DNA from: G963667915 sp965197385
GTDB taxonomy: Bacteria > Acidobacteriota > Vicinamibacteria > Vicinamibacterales > UBA823
Assembly: GCA_965197385.1 (NCBI GenBank)
Contig: CBDANA010000009.1
Coordinates: forward strand, 682,001-746,000
Length of the DNA stretch: 64,000 nt
Direction of reading: 5' to 3'
The notes beneath the pieces are model-generated. The model was not told where the DNA came from. It saw only the letters and a program-made list of their open reading frames with translations, and did not search any database. This document shows, piece by piece, positions 41,761 through 51,974 of the stretch. The stretch's first letter is position 1. Each line of letters starts with the position of its first letter. A program made the translations under genes and the position numbers.

Positions 41761-43905
41761 TCAGTGGAATTGTGGAGCGGGGCAGGTCCCGGTCGTCTTG
41801 CTTTGCGTGCGCACCTCCTCGTTTCCATCGACCGAAATGGTGTCGGTCGAGCGAAAGAAGGTCAGCGTCTTCCCGCGCGTCTCGCGACACTCCCCGGGCA
41901 GTTCCTCCAGAATCTGCACCGGCACGCCGTGCATCACGTACCGTCCGTCTGCCGTGTAATACGTTAGCCGCATTCCGGTGGCCGTCCGTCCGGTCACGAG
42001 CAGCTTCACTTGCTGATAGGATTCCACGCGGTCGAGCTCGCGTTGCGCGGCGCCGAAATAGAGCTCGATCCGATCTCCCGTGAGATCGCCCTGCGGACCG
42101 TTGACATGTGCGTTCGTCGTGTAGGTCGCGCGCCGCTGGACGTCCTCGTAGTGCATGCTGTCGCCTGTGGCGATTGAGGGAACTTCCTTTACCTGCTGGG
42201 TCTCTTCGTCGAACTCTTCGAGGATGAAGGTCGATCGCGCGCTTCCGGTCGCCTTGAGGTCTGATGTTCGCTCGTCGAGTTCGATCTGATCGCCCTGTAC
42301 CGCCGTGTCACCCTGCCACAACCGCGCGGCGCCTGTGTAGGTCGTCAGCCCTGTGGTCGAGTCGTAGGTGAGCGCGGCACCGGTCACATACGCGGGCTCG
42401 TCAGACGCGAGCATGCCGGGCATGCGCGGTTGAGCGATAGTGGCGCCAGGGTTGGTGGCGTCGCCCGAGCCGCTAGGGCTGAGAACGCTGCGGACACGCC
42501 CGCGTGCCTGCATGCCGCTACCGTTCATCGCGAGGCCGATGTCGTCAGCCTCGACCGACGTTGTGGAGTCGACGACGCGAGGACGCTCAGCACTCTCTTC
42601 CGTTGACCGAAGCTGGAGAATGCCGGCGGCGACATCGTAAAACGCGCGGCTCGAGGTGCCCACGACATCGCCATCGCGAAATACGACGTCACCTCTGAAC
42701 TCAGCGTCCACCATGGCGCTGAGGCTGCCGCCCAGTGAGGTCGTCAAGCGATCCGAGCGAGTGACCAAGTCCTCAGCCTTAGCTGTGCCCCGGCGCTCCC
42801 GATATTCCACGTTGCCGACGAATTCGGCTGAGGTCAATCCCTGCGTGGCGGTCCCGCGGGCTTCCATCGATTCGGCCGTCACGTCCCTGGCGGCTTGACG
42901 CCCCTCGGCCGGTAGTTCCACCTGGACGTTCTCCCTGGCATTCAGCGCGGTGACCGTGGCGCCGTCCGACGCGAGTGACGCGTCGATCCATTCACCGGCG
43001 ATCCGTTGCCCATCGTCCGCCGTTGGCCCCGCGAGGCCGACGACAGCCCGGCCGGCCAGCGTCGCATGGCGCAGTAACCCGGTCCCCTCCGCATAGGTGA
43101 GATTGAAGTCACGGGCCCGCATGCGCTCTATGGCACCCGGTGCGGCGGTGTGGCCCTGCATGCGCGCTTCGCCGCGCAGTTCGACCATCTCGATCGCGCC
43201 GCTGTCGGCGTCGAAGTACGCGATCGCGCGCTTTGCGCTCGTCGTTTGATGGTCCTGTTCGATCCGAACGTTTCTAACGAAACGCATGTAATGCGCGTCA
43301 CGCGCCAAGACCGCCGCGTTGGACGTGACGTCGGTCCGGCCGCCACTGCCCTCTCCGAGCGTGACGTGCGCCTGGTCGAGCAATCGTAGCCAGTCGCGAG
43401 TCCGGTTATAGACGGCGCCGACACCGGAGCCGTGCAGCCGGCCGCGCGAGAACTCGACGAAGGCGGGTGCCTCGATCACGCCGCTCAGGTCGTCATACGC
43501 CGCCTGTTCCGTGGTGATCACGAGACCGTCGCTGACGCGCACCCGGACATCGCCGGTGATCACGACCTGCGTTCCGGTCTCGCTGACTTCGGCCTGCCGC
43601 CCCGTGATCACGAAGTCCCGGCCGTCATCCCGCTCCACGGTGATCGTGACGCCCTCCAGGCGGCTGGTGCCATCGGCGTAGGTCAGCTGTCGTTCCGCTT
43701 CGAGGACGAAATCGCTTGTCGCGCCGGTGATCTGCGTCACGACCGTCCCGGTACTTTCGAAGACAGCATCCGGATCAAGTCCCTCCACCCGGGCGTTCTC
43801 CTCGACCGCCGGGCGCTCGCGAATTGACACGAAGACCGCAACGCCGAAGGCCAGCGTGAACACGCCGATCACCCACCGTGCCGAGCGCTGCCATCCTCCC
43901 ATCAC
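41761..43905 (-). CDS. LptC-LptA-like fused LPS-transport protein
   Basis: 714 residues. One N-terminal membrane anchor (~10-27), an LptC-like segment and a long run of OstA/LptA-type jellyroll repeats (FVITGRQAEVSETGTQVVITGDVRVRV, YTTNAHVNGPQGDLTGDRIELYF, LTYYTADGRYVMHGVPVQIL). In E. coli these are two proteins of ~190 residues; here a single ~70 kDa bridge protein. Directly upstream of lptB with no gap. Confidence 0.75.
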   Translation of the reverse strand: MMGGWQRSARWVIGVFTLAFGVAVFVSIRERPAVEENARVEGLDPDAVFESTGTVVTQITGATSDFVLEAERQLTYADGTSRLEGVTITVERDDGRDFVITGRQAEVSETGTQVVITGDVRVRVSDGLVITTEQAAYDDLSGVIEAPAFVEFSRGRLHGSGVGAVYNRTRDWLRLLDQAHVTLGEGSGGRTDVTSNAAVLARDAHYMRFVRNVRIEQDHQTTSAKRAIAYFDADSGAIEMVELRGEARMQGHTAAPGAIERMRARDFNLTYAEGTGLLRHATLAGRAVVGLAGPTADDGQRIAGEWIDASLASDGATVTALNARENVQVELPAEGRQAARDVTAESMEARGTATQGLTSAEFVGNVEYRERRGTAKAEDLVTRSDRLTTSLGGSLSAMVDAEFRGDVVFRDGDVVGTSSRAFYDVAAGILQLRSTEESAERPRVVDSTTSVEADDIGLAMNGSGMQARGRVRSVLSPSGSGDATNPGATIAQPRMPGMLASDEPAYVTGAALTYDSTTGLTTYTGAARLWQGDTAVQGDQIELDERTSDLKATGSARSTFILEEFDEETQQVKEVPSIATGDSMHYEDVQRRATYTTNAHVNGPQGDLTGDRIELYFGAAQRELDRVESYQQVKLLVTGRTATGMRLTYYTADGRYVMHGVPVQILEELPGECRETRGKTLTFFRSTDTISVDGNEEVRTQSKTTGTCPAPQFH

Positions 43906-43929
43906 CGTTCTCGATCCTCGATCATCACT

Positions 43930-45645
43930 CTATCGAGCTTCCCGCACGTCGGCAATGGATAACTCAACGCGCGTGTTGCCCCCGAAGTGGTTCTCCATCA
44001 ACGAGTAGGCGATGTCGAGCGCCTTGGCGTGGGACTCAAACAATGCCTTCCGCTCGGCTGCCCGCCAAGCCACTGCCCGGATCACCCGACCGTGCTGCTT
44101 TACCGACATCGTCAGGTGTCGCTGCTTCAGGATTCGAGGTCCCTCGGCGATTGACACGGCGCTCGCCTGGAATATCGGCCGCGGGTTGCCCGAGCCGAAC
44201 GGCTCGAGTCGTCTGATCCCGTCAACGAATTCGCTCGTGATGTCGCTCAGCGCGAGCGGTCCGTCCAGGTACAGGCGGGGCGTCAGCTCGTCCGGACCCA
44301 GCCGTTCGTCGGCGTACGCGCTGAGACGAGACCGCAGTTCGCTGACTCGCGTCGAGTCCAGCGTCATGCCAGCCGCTTGCCGATGTCCGCCGAAGGTCGT
44401 CAGCAGGTCGCCCGCGTGCTCCAACGCGGCCAGGAGGTCGAACTCGGGGATGCTGCGACCGGATCCGTGGGCGGTGTCGCCGTCGATCGACAGCACGATC
44501 GCCGGTCTGGCAAAGATCTCCACCAGCTTAGATGCCACGATCCCGATAACACCGCGGTGCCAGCCGATGCCGCCGACGACCACGATGCCGTGGGCGCCGA
44601 TGTCGGGGTTGGTCTCGACCGCCTTTCGTGCGTGTCGCAGGACGACCTGTTCTTCCGCCCGTCGCCGATTGTTCTCCTCGTCGAGTCGCTGCGCAAGCGC
44701 CGCCGCCGCGTCGACCTGCGCCGGATCAGACGTGAGCAGTAGCTGCGCCGCCAAGTCGGGGGAGCTCATTCGGCCGGCGGCGTTGACCCTCGGTGCGATG
44801 CCAAACGAGACGTTGAAGCTGTCCAGCGTCTTGCCGGTTAATCCGCACACGTCGAGCAGCGCATGCAGGCCGACGCTGTTCGGTCCGCGGGACAACCGGT
44901 CCAGCCCGACTTTGGCAATGACACGGTTTTCACCATGCAGGGGAACGACATCCGCAATCGTTCCGATCGCCGCCATCTTGATGAAACTCGGCAACCAGGC
45001 TTCGTGTCCCGTGCGGGTACAGAGCGCCTGAACCAACTTTAAGGCGACGCCCGAGCCGGCCAGGTTCTTATCCGGATAGCTGCAGTCGTGCCGCTTCGGA
45101 TTGATGACCGCGAGCGCAGACGGCAGCACGTCCGACGGCTCATGATGATCCGTCACGATGAGGTCGAGGCCAAGCTCTCCGGCTCGGGTCCCCGCGTCGA
45201 GGCTGCGGATCCCGCAATCGACCGAGACGATCACACGCACGCCACCGGCATGGAGCCGCTCCACGCCGGTCGGCGAGAGTCCGTAGCCGTCAGCCTGGCG
45301 GTCCGGAATGTGGTGCGTGACGTCGGCGCCCAGCAGACTCAGCGCGCGCCTGACCATCACGGTGGACGTCACACCGTCCACGTCGTAGTCGCCGTGCACC
45401 GCAATCCGATCGCGACGCTCCACGGCTGCCAGCAGTCGGTCGACGGCCAGGGCGAGGTCGGTCAGCTTGAACGGATCGTGCAGGTGCGCGAGCGACGGAT
45501 TCAGAAACCGGCGCCCTGTGTCGGCATCGTCGATGCCCCGCAGCACGAGGAGGCGCCCGATGACCGGGTTGATCCCTAGGTCTCGGCTGAGGGTGCTGGC
45601 AAGCGCCTCATCGCACGGGCGCGACTCCCAGCGGCGAGGGCGCAC
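43930..45645 (-). CDS. recJ: Single-stranded-DNA-specific exonuclease RecJ
   Basis: 571 residues. DHH phosphoesterase motifs: HGDYDVDGVTSTV (DYDVD at 86-90), SVDCGIRS, TDHHEPSD, and the DHHA1 block GIGWHRGVIGIVASKL with GSGRS. C-terminal OB-fold. 5'-3' exonuclease in recombination and repair. Only 2 bp downstream of accA. Confidence 0.95.
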   Translation of the reverse strand: MRPRRWESRPCDEALASTLSRDLGINPVIGRLLVLRGIDDADTGRRFLNPSLAHLHDPFKLTDLALAVDRLLAAVERRDRIAVHGDYDVDGVTSTVMVRRALSLLGADVTHHIPDRQADGYGLSPTGVERLHAGGVRVIVSVDCGIRSLDAGTRAGELGLDLIVTDHHEPSDVLPSALAVINPKRHDCSYPDKNLAGSGVALKLVQALCTRTGHEAWLPSFIKMAAIGTIADVVPLHGENRVIAKVGLDRLSRGPNSVGLHALLDVCGLTGKTLDSFNVSFGIAPRVNAAGRMSSPDLAAQLLLTSDPAQVDAAAALAQRLDEENNRRRAEEQVVLRHARKAVETNPDIGAHGIVVVGGIGWHRGVIGIVASKLVEIFARPAIVLSIDGDTAHGSGRSIPEFDLLAALEHAGDLLTTFGGHRQAAGMTLDSTRVSELRSRLSAYADERLGPDELTPRLYLDGPLALSDITSEFVDGIRRLEPFGSGNPRPIFQASAVSIAEGPRILKQRHLTMSVKQHGRVIRAVAWRAAERKALFESHAKALDIAYSLMENHFGGNTRVELSIADVREAR

Positions 45646-45647
45646 CG

Positions 45648-46634
45648 TTACGCCTCACCGGAGGCGGGTGCCGCGTCGACGAGGCCGATGATGTTGCCCA
45701 TCTCGCGAAACTTCTCGTAGCGCCGCTGGAGGCGGACGTCGGGCGCATCTGAAGAGACCTCCTCAAGTGCTCGGCTCAACGCGACGTCCAGGCTAGCCGC
45801 GGCGCTGCCGGGGTCGGTGTGGGCGGCCCCGGCAGGTTCGGGAACGATCTCGTCGATGACGCCGAACCGCTGCAGGTCACGGGCCGAGATCTTGAGGGCT
45901 GCGGCCGCTTCGACTTTGCGACTCACGTCTCGCCAGAGAATGGCGGCGCAGCCTTCAGGGGGGATGACGCTGTACACCGCGTATTCCTGCATCAGGATGC
46001 GATCGCCGATCGCGAGGCCCAGCGCACCGCCGCTTCCGCCTTCACCGCTGACGACGACGACGATTGGGACGCTAAGCATCGCCATCTCGCGCAGATTGTA
46101 GGCGATGGCTTCAGCAACGCCACGCTCCTCGGATTCGATCCCGGGATACGCAGCCGGCGTGTCGACAAACACGATGATAGGCCGGTCGAACTTCTCCGCC
46201 AGCCGCATGGCCCGGATCGCCTTGCGGTAGCCCTCGGGCTTGGCGTAGCCGAAATTTCTGTAGATCTTCTCCTTCGTGTCCCCGCCACCTTTCTGATGGC
46301 CGACCACCAGCACCGGCGCGCCATGGTAGTCGGCGTGTCCGCAGACGATCGCGTGGTCGTCGGCAAATGCTCGATCGCCATGGAGTTCCATGAAGTTCTC
46401 GAACAGGCGCGCCACGTAGTCGAGCGCGTTGGGGCGGGCCGGATGCCGCGCCACGAGCACTCGCTGCCAAGGCGTGAGATGTGCGTACAGATCCCGACGG
46501 ATAGACGCAACCCCCGCACGCAGTTCGGCAATCTCGTGGTCGCGCTCCGGCGTGTGTCGCAGTTGCCCAAGCGCCTCGATCTCTTTCAGGAGCGGCGCGA
46601 TCGGCTCCTCGAATTCGAGCAGGTCGAGAGGCAT
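45648..46634 (-). CDS. accA: Acetyl-CoA carboxylase carboxyltransferase subunit alpha
   Basis: 328 residues of the expected length. Crotonase-fold carboxyltransferase with FGYAKPEGYRKAIRAMRLAEKFDRPI, FVDTPAAYPGIESEERG and GEGGSGGALGLAIGDRI. With AccD makes malonyl-CoA. The accD gene is not in this window. Confidence 0.95.
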   Translation of the reverse strand: MPLDLLEFEEPIAPLLKEIEALGQLRHTPERDHEIAELRAGVASIRRDLYAHLTPWQRVLVARHPARPNALDYVARLFENFMELHGDRAFADDHAIVCGHADYHGAPVLVVGHQKGGGDTKEKIYRNFGYAKPEGYRKAIRAMRLAEKFDRPIIVFVDTPAAYPGIESEERGVAEAIAYNLREMAMLSVPIVVVVSGEGGSGGALGLAIGDRILMQEYAVYSVIPPEGCAAILWRDVSRKVEAAAALKISARDLQRFGVIDEIVPEPAGAAHTDPGSAAASLDVALSRALEEVSSDAPDVRLQRRYEKFREMGNIIGLVDAAPASGEA

Positions 46635-46664
46635 GATGTCAGGGGCGCCTAGGATCCGCCGGAC

Positions 46665-49600
46665 TCACCGGAGCGACACCGTGCCCTGGCCGCAGAGCCG
46701 CTCGACTTCCTCGATCAGTCCAGCCGATGGCCTGATGCGCACCTGTCCCAGGTCGGCCCTGACCCGCATCGCCCGGTCCTTCCGCTGCACTTCCAACTCA
46801 ACGGTCACCGGCCGATCGCCACGGTGCCGAGCAAACACCTCGGCGAGTTGCTCGAACGTGCGTCGATCGTGCGGCGGCGCCGTGAGTCGCACGTCGAGTT
46901 GCCGAACCAGCGTTTCTTGCAGCGCTTGAATCGGCAGCAGCTCCGACGCGAGGATGCGACGGGTCTCTTCGTCACGTTCGAGCTTGCCGCGGACGATGAC
47001 CATTGTATCGTTCTCGACGAGGGCCGCGTGCTTTTCGAAAGGCTCCGGGAACACCACGACCTCAACCGCCCCGAGCGGGTCGTCGAGCGTGAACACCGCC
47101 ATTCGATGTCCGCGACGGGTCTTCAGCGGCCGGCTCTCGCTCACGATACCGCCGACGAGCACGTCGCCTTCGGCGTTGGCGAGCTCGATCGTCGTCACCG
47201 CCGTAACCCGCCTGAGGTCGTCGGCGAAACGGTCTAGGGGATGCCCGGAGAGATAGAGTCCGAGGGCCTCTTTCTCGTAGGCGAGCTGTTGGCTCTCCGA
47301 CCAGGGCGGAGCCTCTGGCAGCGGGATCCCGCCGGAGTCGCCGTTGACCTCCGGATCCGCGAAGAGCTGTGACTGGCCGAGGTCGCGGTCTCGCTGACTC
47401 CGGTTACCGTGCTCCAGCGCGCGGTCAATGACCGCGAACAGCCTTGCCCGCAACACCGGTGGAGGCTGCTTCGGGCCGGTCGCGAAGCCGTCGAACGCTC
47501 CGGCCTTTGTCAGACTCTCCAGGACACGCTTATTGACCAGCCGCAGGTCAATCGACTCGCACAGGGTGTGCAGGGACGTGATGCGCCGTTGTGTGTCCCG
47601 GACCGCCAGCATCGAAAGAATCGCGCTCTCGCCGACGTTCCTGACCGCGCCGAGCCCGAAGCGGATGCCGTCGTGGGTGATGGTAAAGGCCAAGGCGCTG
47701 GTATTGATGTCGGGAGGCAGGATCGGAATGCCGAGCTCGCGGCACTCGCTCAGGTACAAGGCGAGCTTGTCCGTATTCTGTGATTCGATCGTCAGTAGCG
47801 CGGCCATGAAGTACCACGGGAAATTGGCCTTGAGATACGCGGTCTGATACGCCAGGAGCGCGTAGGCCGTCGAATGGGACTTGTTAAACCCGTAGCCCGC
47901 GAAGTGTTCCATCAAATCGAAGATCTTGGATGCCTTCCCCTTCGCAACGCCACGCTCGGTCACCCCCTTCACGAAACGATCGCGCTGGGCCTCCATGACT
48001 GACGCGTCCTTCTTGCCCATCGCCTTGCGAAGCAGGTCGGCCTCACCCATGGAGAAGCCGGCCAGGTCGCTCGCGATGCGCATGACCTGTTCCTGATAGG
48101 CAATGATGCCGTAGGTCTCCTGCAGGATCGGCTCGAGCTCCGGGAGCTCGTACGTGATGGCGACCTTCCCATGCTTTCGCGCGATGAATTCGTCGATGAC
48201 GCCGGCCCGAAGGGGACCGGGACGGTACAGCGCGTTGAGGGCGATCAAGTCGTCGAGCCGCTGCGGCTTGGCCTTCCGCAGCGTGTCCCGCATCCCGGAG
48301 CTCTCGAACTGGAAGATCCCTAGCGTCTGTCCGTCGGAAAATAGCCGGTAGGTCTTGGCGTCATCGAGCGAGATCGTATCCAAGGTGATCTCCGCGCGTC
48401 CGTCGGCTCTGATCGCGCCGACCGCGTCGTCCAGCAGTGTCAGCGTACTCAGGCCGAGAAAGTCCATCTTCAGGAGGCCGATGCGCTCGATCTCGTTCAT
48501 GGCCCACTGGGTCGTGATTTCGTCCCGTTGGCTCTTGTAGAGTGGAACGAACTCGGTCAGGGGCCTGGGTGCGATGACCACACCTGCCGCGTGCACCGAG
48601 GCGTGTCGTGTCAGGCCTTCGAGGCGTTGGGCGACCGTGAGCAACTCCTTGATGCGGCCGTCGCGGTTTACCAACTCTGCAAGGGCCGGGTTCTCCGCCT
48701 GGGCGCGTTCCAGGGTCATGTCCAGGGTCGCCGGAATCTGTTTCGCGACGCGATCGACGTCGACATACGGGACATCGAGGGCGCGGCCCACGTCCCGCAC
48801 CGCGGCCCGGGCCTTCATCGTGCCGAAGGTGATGATCTGCGCGACGTTTTCACGGCCATACTTCTGGGTCACGTACTCGATGACTTCGCCCCGGCGCCGC
48901 TCACAGAAGTCGATGTCGATATCCGGGAGCGACACGCGTTCAGGGTTCAAGAATCGCTCGAAGATCAACCCGAATTCGAGTGGATCCACGTCGGTGATCC
49001 GCAGGCAGTATGCGACGAGACTCCCGGCGGCGGAGCCGCGACCCGGGCCGACCGGGATGTCATGGTCACGCGCGTAGCGCATGAAGTCCCAGACGATCAA
49101 GAAGTACCCGGGGTACTTCATCCGCTTGATCATCTCAACCTCGTATGACAGGCGCGCTTCGTATGCCTCCAGCGGGTGCACTAGGCTGCCCCCGGCGACG
49201 GACTGCCGCAGCCTGGCGAGTCGGCCCTCGAACCCCTCTCGCACGACATGTTCGAAGTAGCTGTCGAGTGTGTAGGGTGACGGCACCTCGAAGTTGGGCA
49301 AGTGGTTCTCGCTGCTGGACAGATCGACCTGGCAGCGTTCGGCGATCACGACGGTATTTCGCAGCGCGTCGAGATGGTCGCCGAAGACAGCCGCCATCTC
49401 GGCCGGGCTCTTCAGATAAAACTGGTCGCCGTGATACCGGAGGCGGTGCTCGTCTTGTACGCTCTTGCCGGTACCGATGCACAACAGGACATCGTGTGGG
49501 CGATGATCGTCCTGATGCAGATAATGCACGTCGTTCGTGCAGACCAGTGGCAAGTCCAGCTCGCGAGCGATCGGCAGCAGCCCCGTATTGACGAGGAGTT

Positions 49601-50147
49601 GCTCGTCGATGCCCTGGTACTGCATTTCGAGAAAGAAGTTGCCCGCGCCGAGGATGTCGCGAAAGGCGGCCGCGGCGGCCAGAGCCTTCTTCGTCTGCTC
49701 GGTGCGAATCCCCGTCGCCACCTCTCCCTTGAGACAGCTGCTGAGGCCGATCAACCCCTCGGCGTGCTGGCTGAGCAGCTCTTTATCGATACGGGGCTTA
49801 TAGTAGAAGCCTTCGGTGTAGCCCGACGAGACGAGTTTGATGAGGTTCTGATACCCGGTCCGGTTCTCGGCCAGCAGCACGAGGTGGTTGGCGGTCGTGC
49901 CCGGCGCGCCGCTCTTCGTGAGGCGGCTCTCGGGGGCCACATACACCTCGCATCCGAGAATTGGCGCGATTCCCCGCTCGCGCGCCTGATCGTGAAACGC
50001 GATAGCCGAGAACATGTTGCCGTGCTCGGTGACGGCGAGCGCCGGGACCTTCACCCGCGCAGCCTCATCCAGGAGCTCTTCGATTCGGCACGCGCCGTCG
50101 AGCAGTGAAAACTCGGTGTGTAGATGCAGATGGACGAACTCGGTCAT
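46665..50147 (-). CDS. dnaE: DNA polymerase III subunit alpha
   Basis: 1160 residues. N-terminal PHP domain (VHLHLHTEFSLLDG), catalytic C-family polymerase core with PDIDIDFCERRR (two catalytic Asp), GRGSAAGSLVAY and SHSTAYALLAYQTAY, HhH and OB domains (~1000-1080), and a short tail. The replicative polymerase, or DnaE1. Confidence 0.96.
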   Translation of the reverse strand: MTEFVHLHLHTEFSLLDGACRIEELLDEAARVKVPALAVTEHGNMFSAIAFHDQARERGIAPILGCEVYVAPESRLTKSGAPGTTANHLVLLAENRTGYQNLIKLVSSGYTEGFYYKPRIDKELLSQHAEGLIGLSSCLKGEVATGIRTEQTKKALAAAAAFRDILGAGNFFLEMQYQGIDEQLLVNTGLLPIARELDLPLVCTNDVHYLHQDDHRPHDVLLCIGTGKSVQDEHRLRYHGDQFYLKSPAEMAAVFGDHLDALRNTVVIAERCQVDLSSSENHLPNFEVPSPYTLDSYFEHVVREGFEGRLARLRQSVAGGSLVHPLEAYEARLSYEVEMIKRMKYPGYFLIVWDFMRYARDHDIPVGPGRGSAAGSLVAYCLRITDVDPLEFGLIFERFLNPERVSLPDIDIDFCERRRGEVIEYVTQKYGRENVAQIITFGTMKARAAVRDVGRALDVPYVDVDRVAKQIPATLDMTLERAQAENPALAELVNRDGRIKELLTVAQRLEGLTRHASVHAAGVVIAPRPLTEFVPLYKSQRDEITTQWAMNEIERIGLLKMDFLGLSTLTLLDDAVGAIRADGRAEITLDTISLDDAKTYRLFSDGQTLGIFQFESSGMRDTLRKAKPQRLDDLIALNALYRPGPLRAGVIDEFIARKHGKVAITYELPELEPILQETYGIIAYQEQVMRIASDLAGFSMGEADLLRKAMGKKDASVMEAQRDRFVKGVTERGVAKGKASKIFDLMEHFAGYGFNKSHSTAYALLAYQTAYLKANFPWYFMAALLTIESQNTDKLALYLSECRELGIPILPPDINTSALAFTITHDGIRFGLGAVRNVGESAILSMLAVRDTQRRITSLHTLCESIDLRLVNKRVLESLTKAGAFDGFATGPKQPPPVLRARLFAVIDRALEHGNRSQRDRDLGQSQLFADPEVNGDSGGIPLPEAPPWSESQQLAYEKEALGLYLSGHPLDRFADDLRRVTAVTTIELANAEGDVLVGGIVSESRPLKTRRGHRMAVFTLDDPLGAVEVVVFPEPFEKHAALVENDTMVIVRGKLERDEETRRILASELLPIQALQETLVRQLDVRLTAPPHDRRTFEQLAEVFARHRGDRPVTVELEVQRKDRAMRVRADLGQVRIRPSAGLIEEVERLCGQGTVSLR

Positions 50148-50185
50148 GGCAAGTCAGAGTGAACACTGCGGGAGGCTGCCAGCAT

Positions 50186-51724
50186 CTACTCCCACTCGAT
50201 GGTGGACGGCGGCTTCGAGCTGATGTCGTACACGACCCGGTTGATCCCCGAGACCTCGTTCACGACACGGGACGAGATGGCGGCCAGCAGCTCATATGGT
50301 AGCGGTGCCCAGTCGGCGGTCATGCCGTCGCGGCTCTCGACCGCCCGGATGACAATGGTGTGCTCGTAGGTCCGCTCGTCACCCATCACACCCACGCTCT
50401 GCACCGGCAAGAGTACCGCGAACGACTGCCAGAGCCGTCGGTACCAGCCCGCGCGCTTGATTTCCTCCACGACAATCGCGTCGGCGCGGCGCAGCAGCGC
50501 CAGGCGGTCTGGTGTCACGCGGCCCACGATGCGCACGGCGAGCCCTGGGCCGGGAAACGGCTGGCGCCACAAGAACTCCTCATCGACGCCCAGTTCGAGG
50601 CCAACATGCCGCACCTCGTCCTTGAACAATTGACGGAGAGGTTCCACGAGCTCGAACCGCATCTGCGCTGGGAGCCCCCCCACATTATGATGGCTCTTGA
50701 TCGCGGCTGAGGGTCCCACAACCGAAACGCTCTCGATGACGTCCGGATACAGCGTGCCCTGCGCGAGAAAGTCGAAGGTCCCCAGCTCCTTCGCTTTCTG
50801 TTCGAATACCTCGATGAACGTGGCGCCGATGATCTTCCGCTTCGCCTCGGGGTCGGTCACGTCCTCGAGGCGTTCGAGAAAGGTCGCCGTGGCGTCGACG
50901 AATACGACCGATAGATGGAGCTTGTCGGAGAACCTCTGCAGGACCTGCGAGGCCTCATCCAGTCGCAGGACGCCGTTGTCGACGAAGATGCAGGTCAGCC
51001 GATCACCGATGGCGCGATCAATCAGCAGGGCCGCGACCGTCGAATCCACACCGCCGCTCAGGCCGCACACGACCCGCGCGTCGCCCACCTGGATCTGGAG
51101 GCTCGCCACGGTCTCCTCGACGAAGGACGCCATCGTCCAGTCGCCCGCACATCCGCACATCGTCCGCGCAAAGTTTCGCAGGATGTCGGTGCCCCGCTCT
51201 GTGTGGGCGACCTCCGGATGGAAGAGCAAGGCGTATAGGGCCCGGTCGACATGCTCCATCGCCGCGACGGGCGCGTTGGCGCTCGTCGCCGTCACCGTGA
51301 ACCCGGGTGGCGCCGCCGCGACCAGGTCACCGTGGCTCGCCCAGACCCGAACCGTCCCGGGAAGACCCACGAACAGCGGCCGATCGACGGCTGGCGTCAC
51401 CGTCGCATGACCGTATTCTCGGTGTGGAGCGGCCTGGACCTTCCCGCCGAGCGCGTCGGTCATCAGCTGCATGCCGTAGCAAATCCCCAGCACCGGGACG
51501 TCCATATCGAAGACGGCCGGGTCGCATCGCGGCGCATCTGATTGCGACACCGAGCGCGGACCACCTGACAAAATGATCCCCGCGGGCGCGCGGGACGCGA
51601 TGGCGACGAGGGGCGTATCGAACGGCACGATCTCGGCAAGAACCGACAGTTCGCGCAGGCGGCGAGCGATGAGCTGCGTGTACTGGGAACCGAAGTCGAG
51701 GACGATAATCGTCTGGTGTGCCAC
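50186..51724 (-). CDS. guaA: GMP synthase (glutamine-hydrolysing)
   Basis: 512 residues. Class I glutamine amidotransferase domain with the catalytic Cys in LGICYGMQLM (C82) and the HPEV His/Glu block, then an ATP-pyrophosphatase domain with the P-loop GLSGGVDST and the C-terminal GuaA dimerisation part (PPSTIEWE end). Converts XMP to GMP. MITE-1 copy 5 begins 29 bp upstream of its ATG. Confidence 0.97.
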   Translation of the reverse strand: MAHQTIIVLDFGSQYTQLIARRLRELSVLAEIVPFDTPLVAIASRAPAGIILSGGPRSVSQSDAPRCDPAVFDMDVPVLGICYGMQLMTDALGGKVQAAPHREYGHATVTPAVDRPLFVGLPGTVRVWASHGDLVAAAPPGFTVTATSANAPVAAMEHVDRALYALLFHPEVAHTERGTDILRNFARTMCGCAGDWTMASFVEETVASLQIQVGDARVVCGLSGGVDSTVAALLIDRAIGDRLTCIFVDNGVLRLDEASQVLQRFSDKLHLSVVFVDATATFLERLEDVTDPEAKRKIIGATFIEVFEQKAKELGTFDFLAQGTLYPDVIESVSVVGPSAAIKSHHNVGGLPAQMRFELVEPLRQLFKDEVRHVGLELGVDEEFLWRQPFPGPGLAVRIVGRVTPDRLALLRRADAIVVEEIKRAGWYRRLWQSFAVLLPVQSVGVMGDERTYEHTIVIRAVESRDGMTADWAPLPYELLAAISSRVVNEVSGINRVVYDISSKPPSTIEWE

Positions 51725-51753
51725 GCGTCTAGACGGGTCACGGGATGCGGTGA

Positions 51754-51949
51754 CTAGCAGCCTGTGGTGAGAGTCCCGCTTCGCACCGAGGCCCCTCCTA
51801 AGGTTAAGCCGAAGCCGCGGTCGGCCCGACTAAGGCGCAAGGAGGGAGCATACCGGGAGTATTCGACCCATCGTGGACAACGCCCAGCGCCGCCCATGGC
51901 GGGATGCATCGACGGTCGAATGCAGCGGGACTTTCACCACAGGCTACAA
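51754..51949 (+). repeat. MITE-1 copy 5
   Basis: Left end CTAGCAGCCTGTGGTGAGAG, right end (inverted) CTTGTAGCCTGTGGTGAAAG, so both ends share a T change relative to other copies. Full-length core. Lies between the divergent guaA and beta-propeller genes, in promoter position for both. Confidence 0.88.
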
Positions 51950-51974
51950 GCCGATTGGGCGCTATTATAGCGAG

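Noticed and set aside
51963..51969. TATTAT / TATAAT palindrome as a promoter at the edge of MITE-1 copy 5
   Set aside because: No -35 at a proper distance on either strand; on the plus strand it would leave no leader before the GTG.
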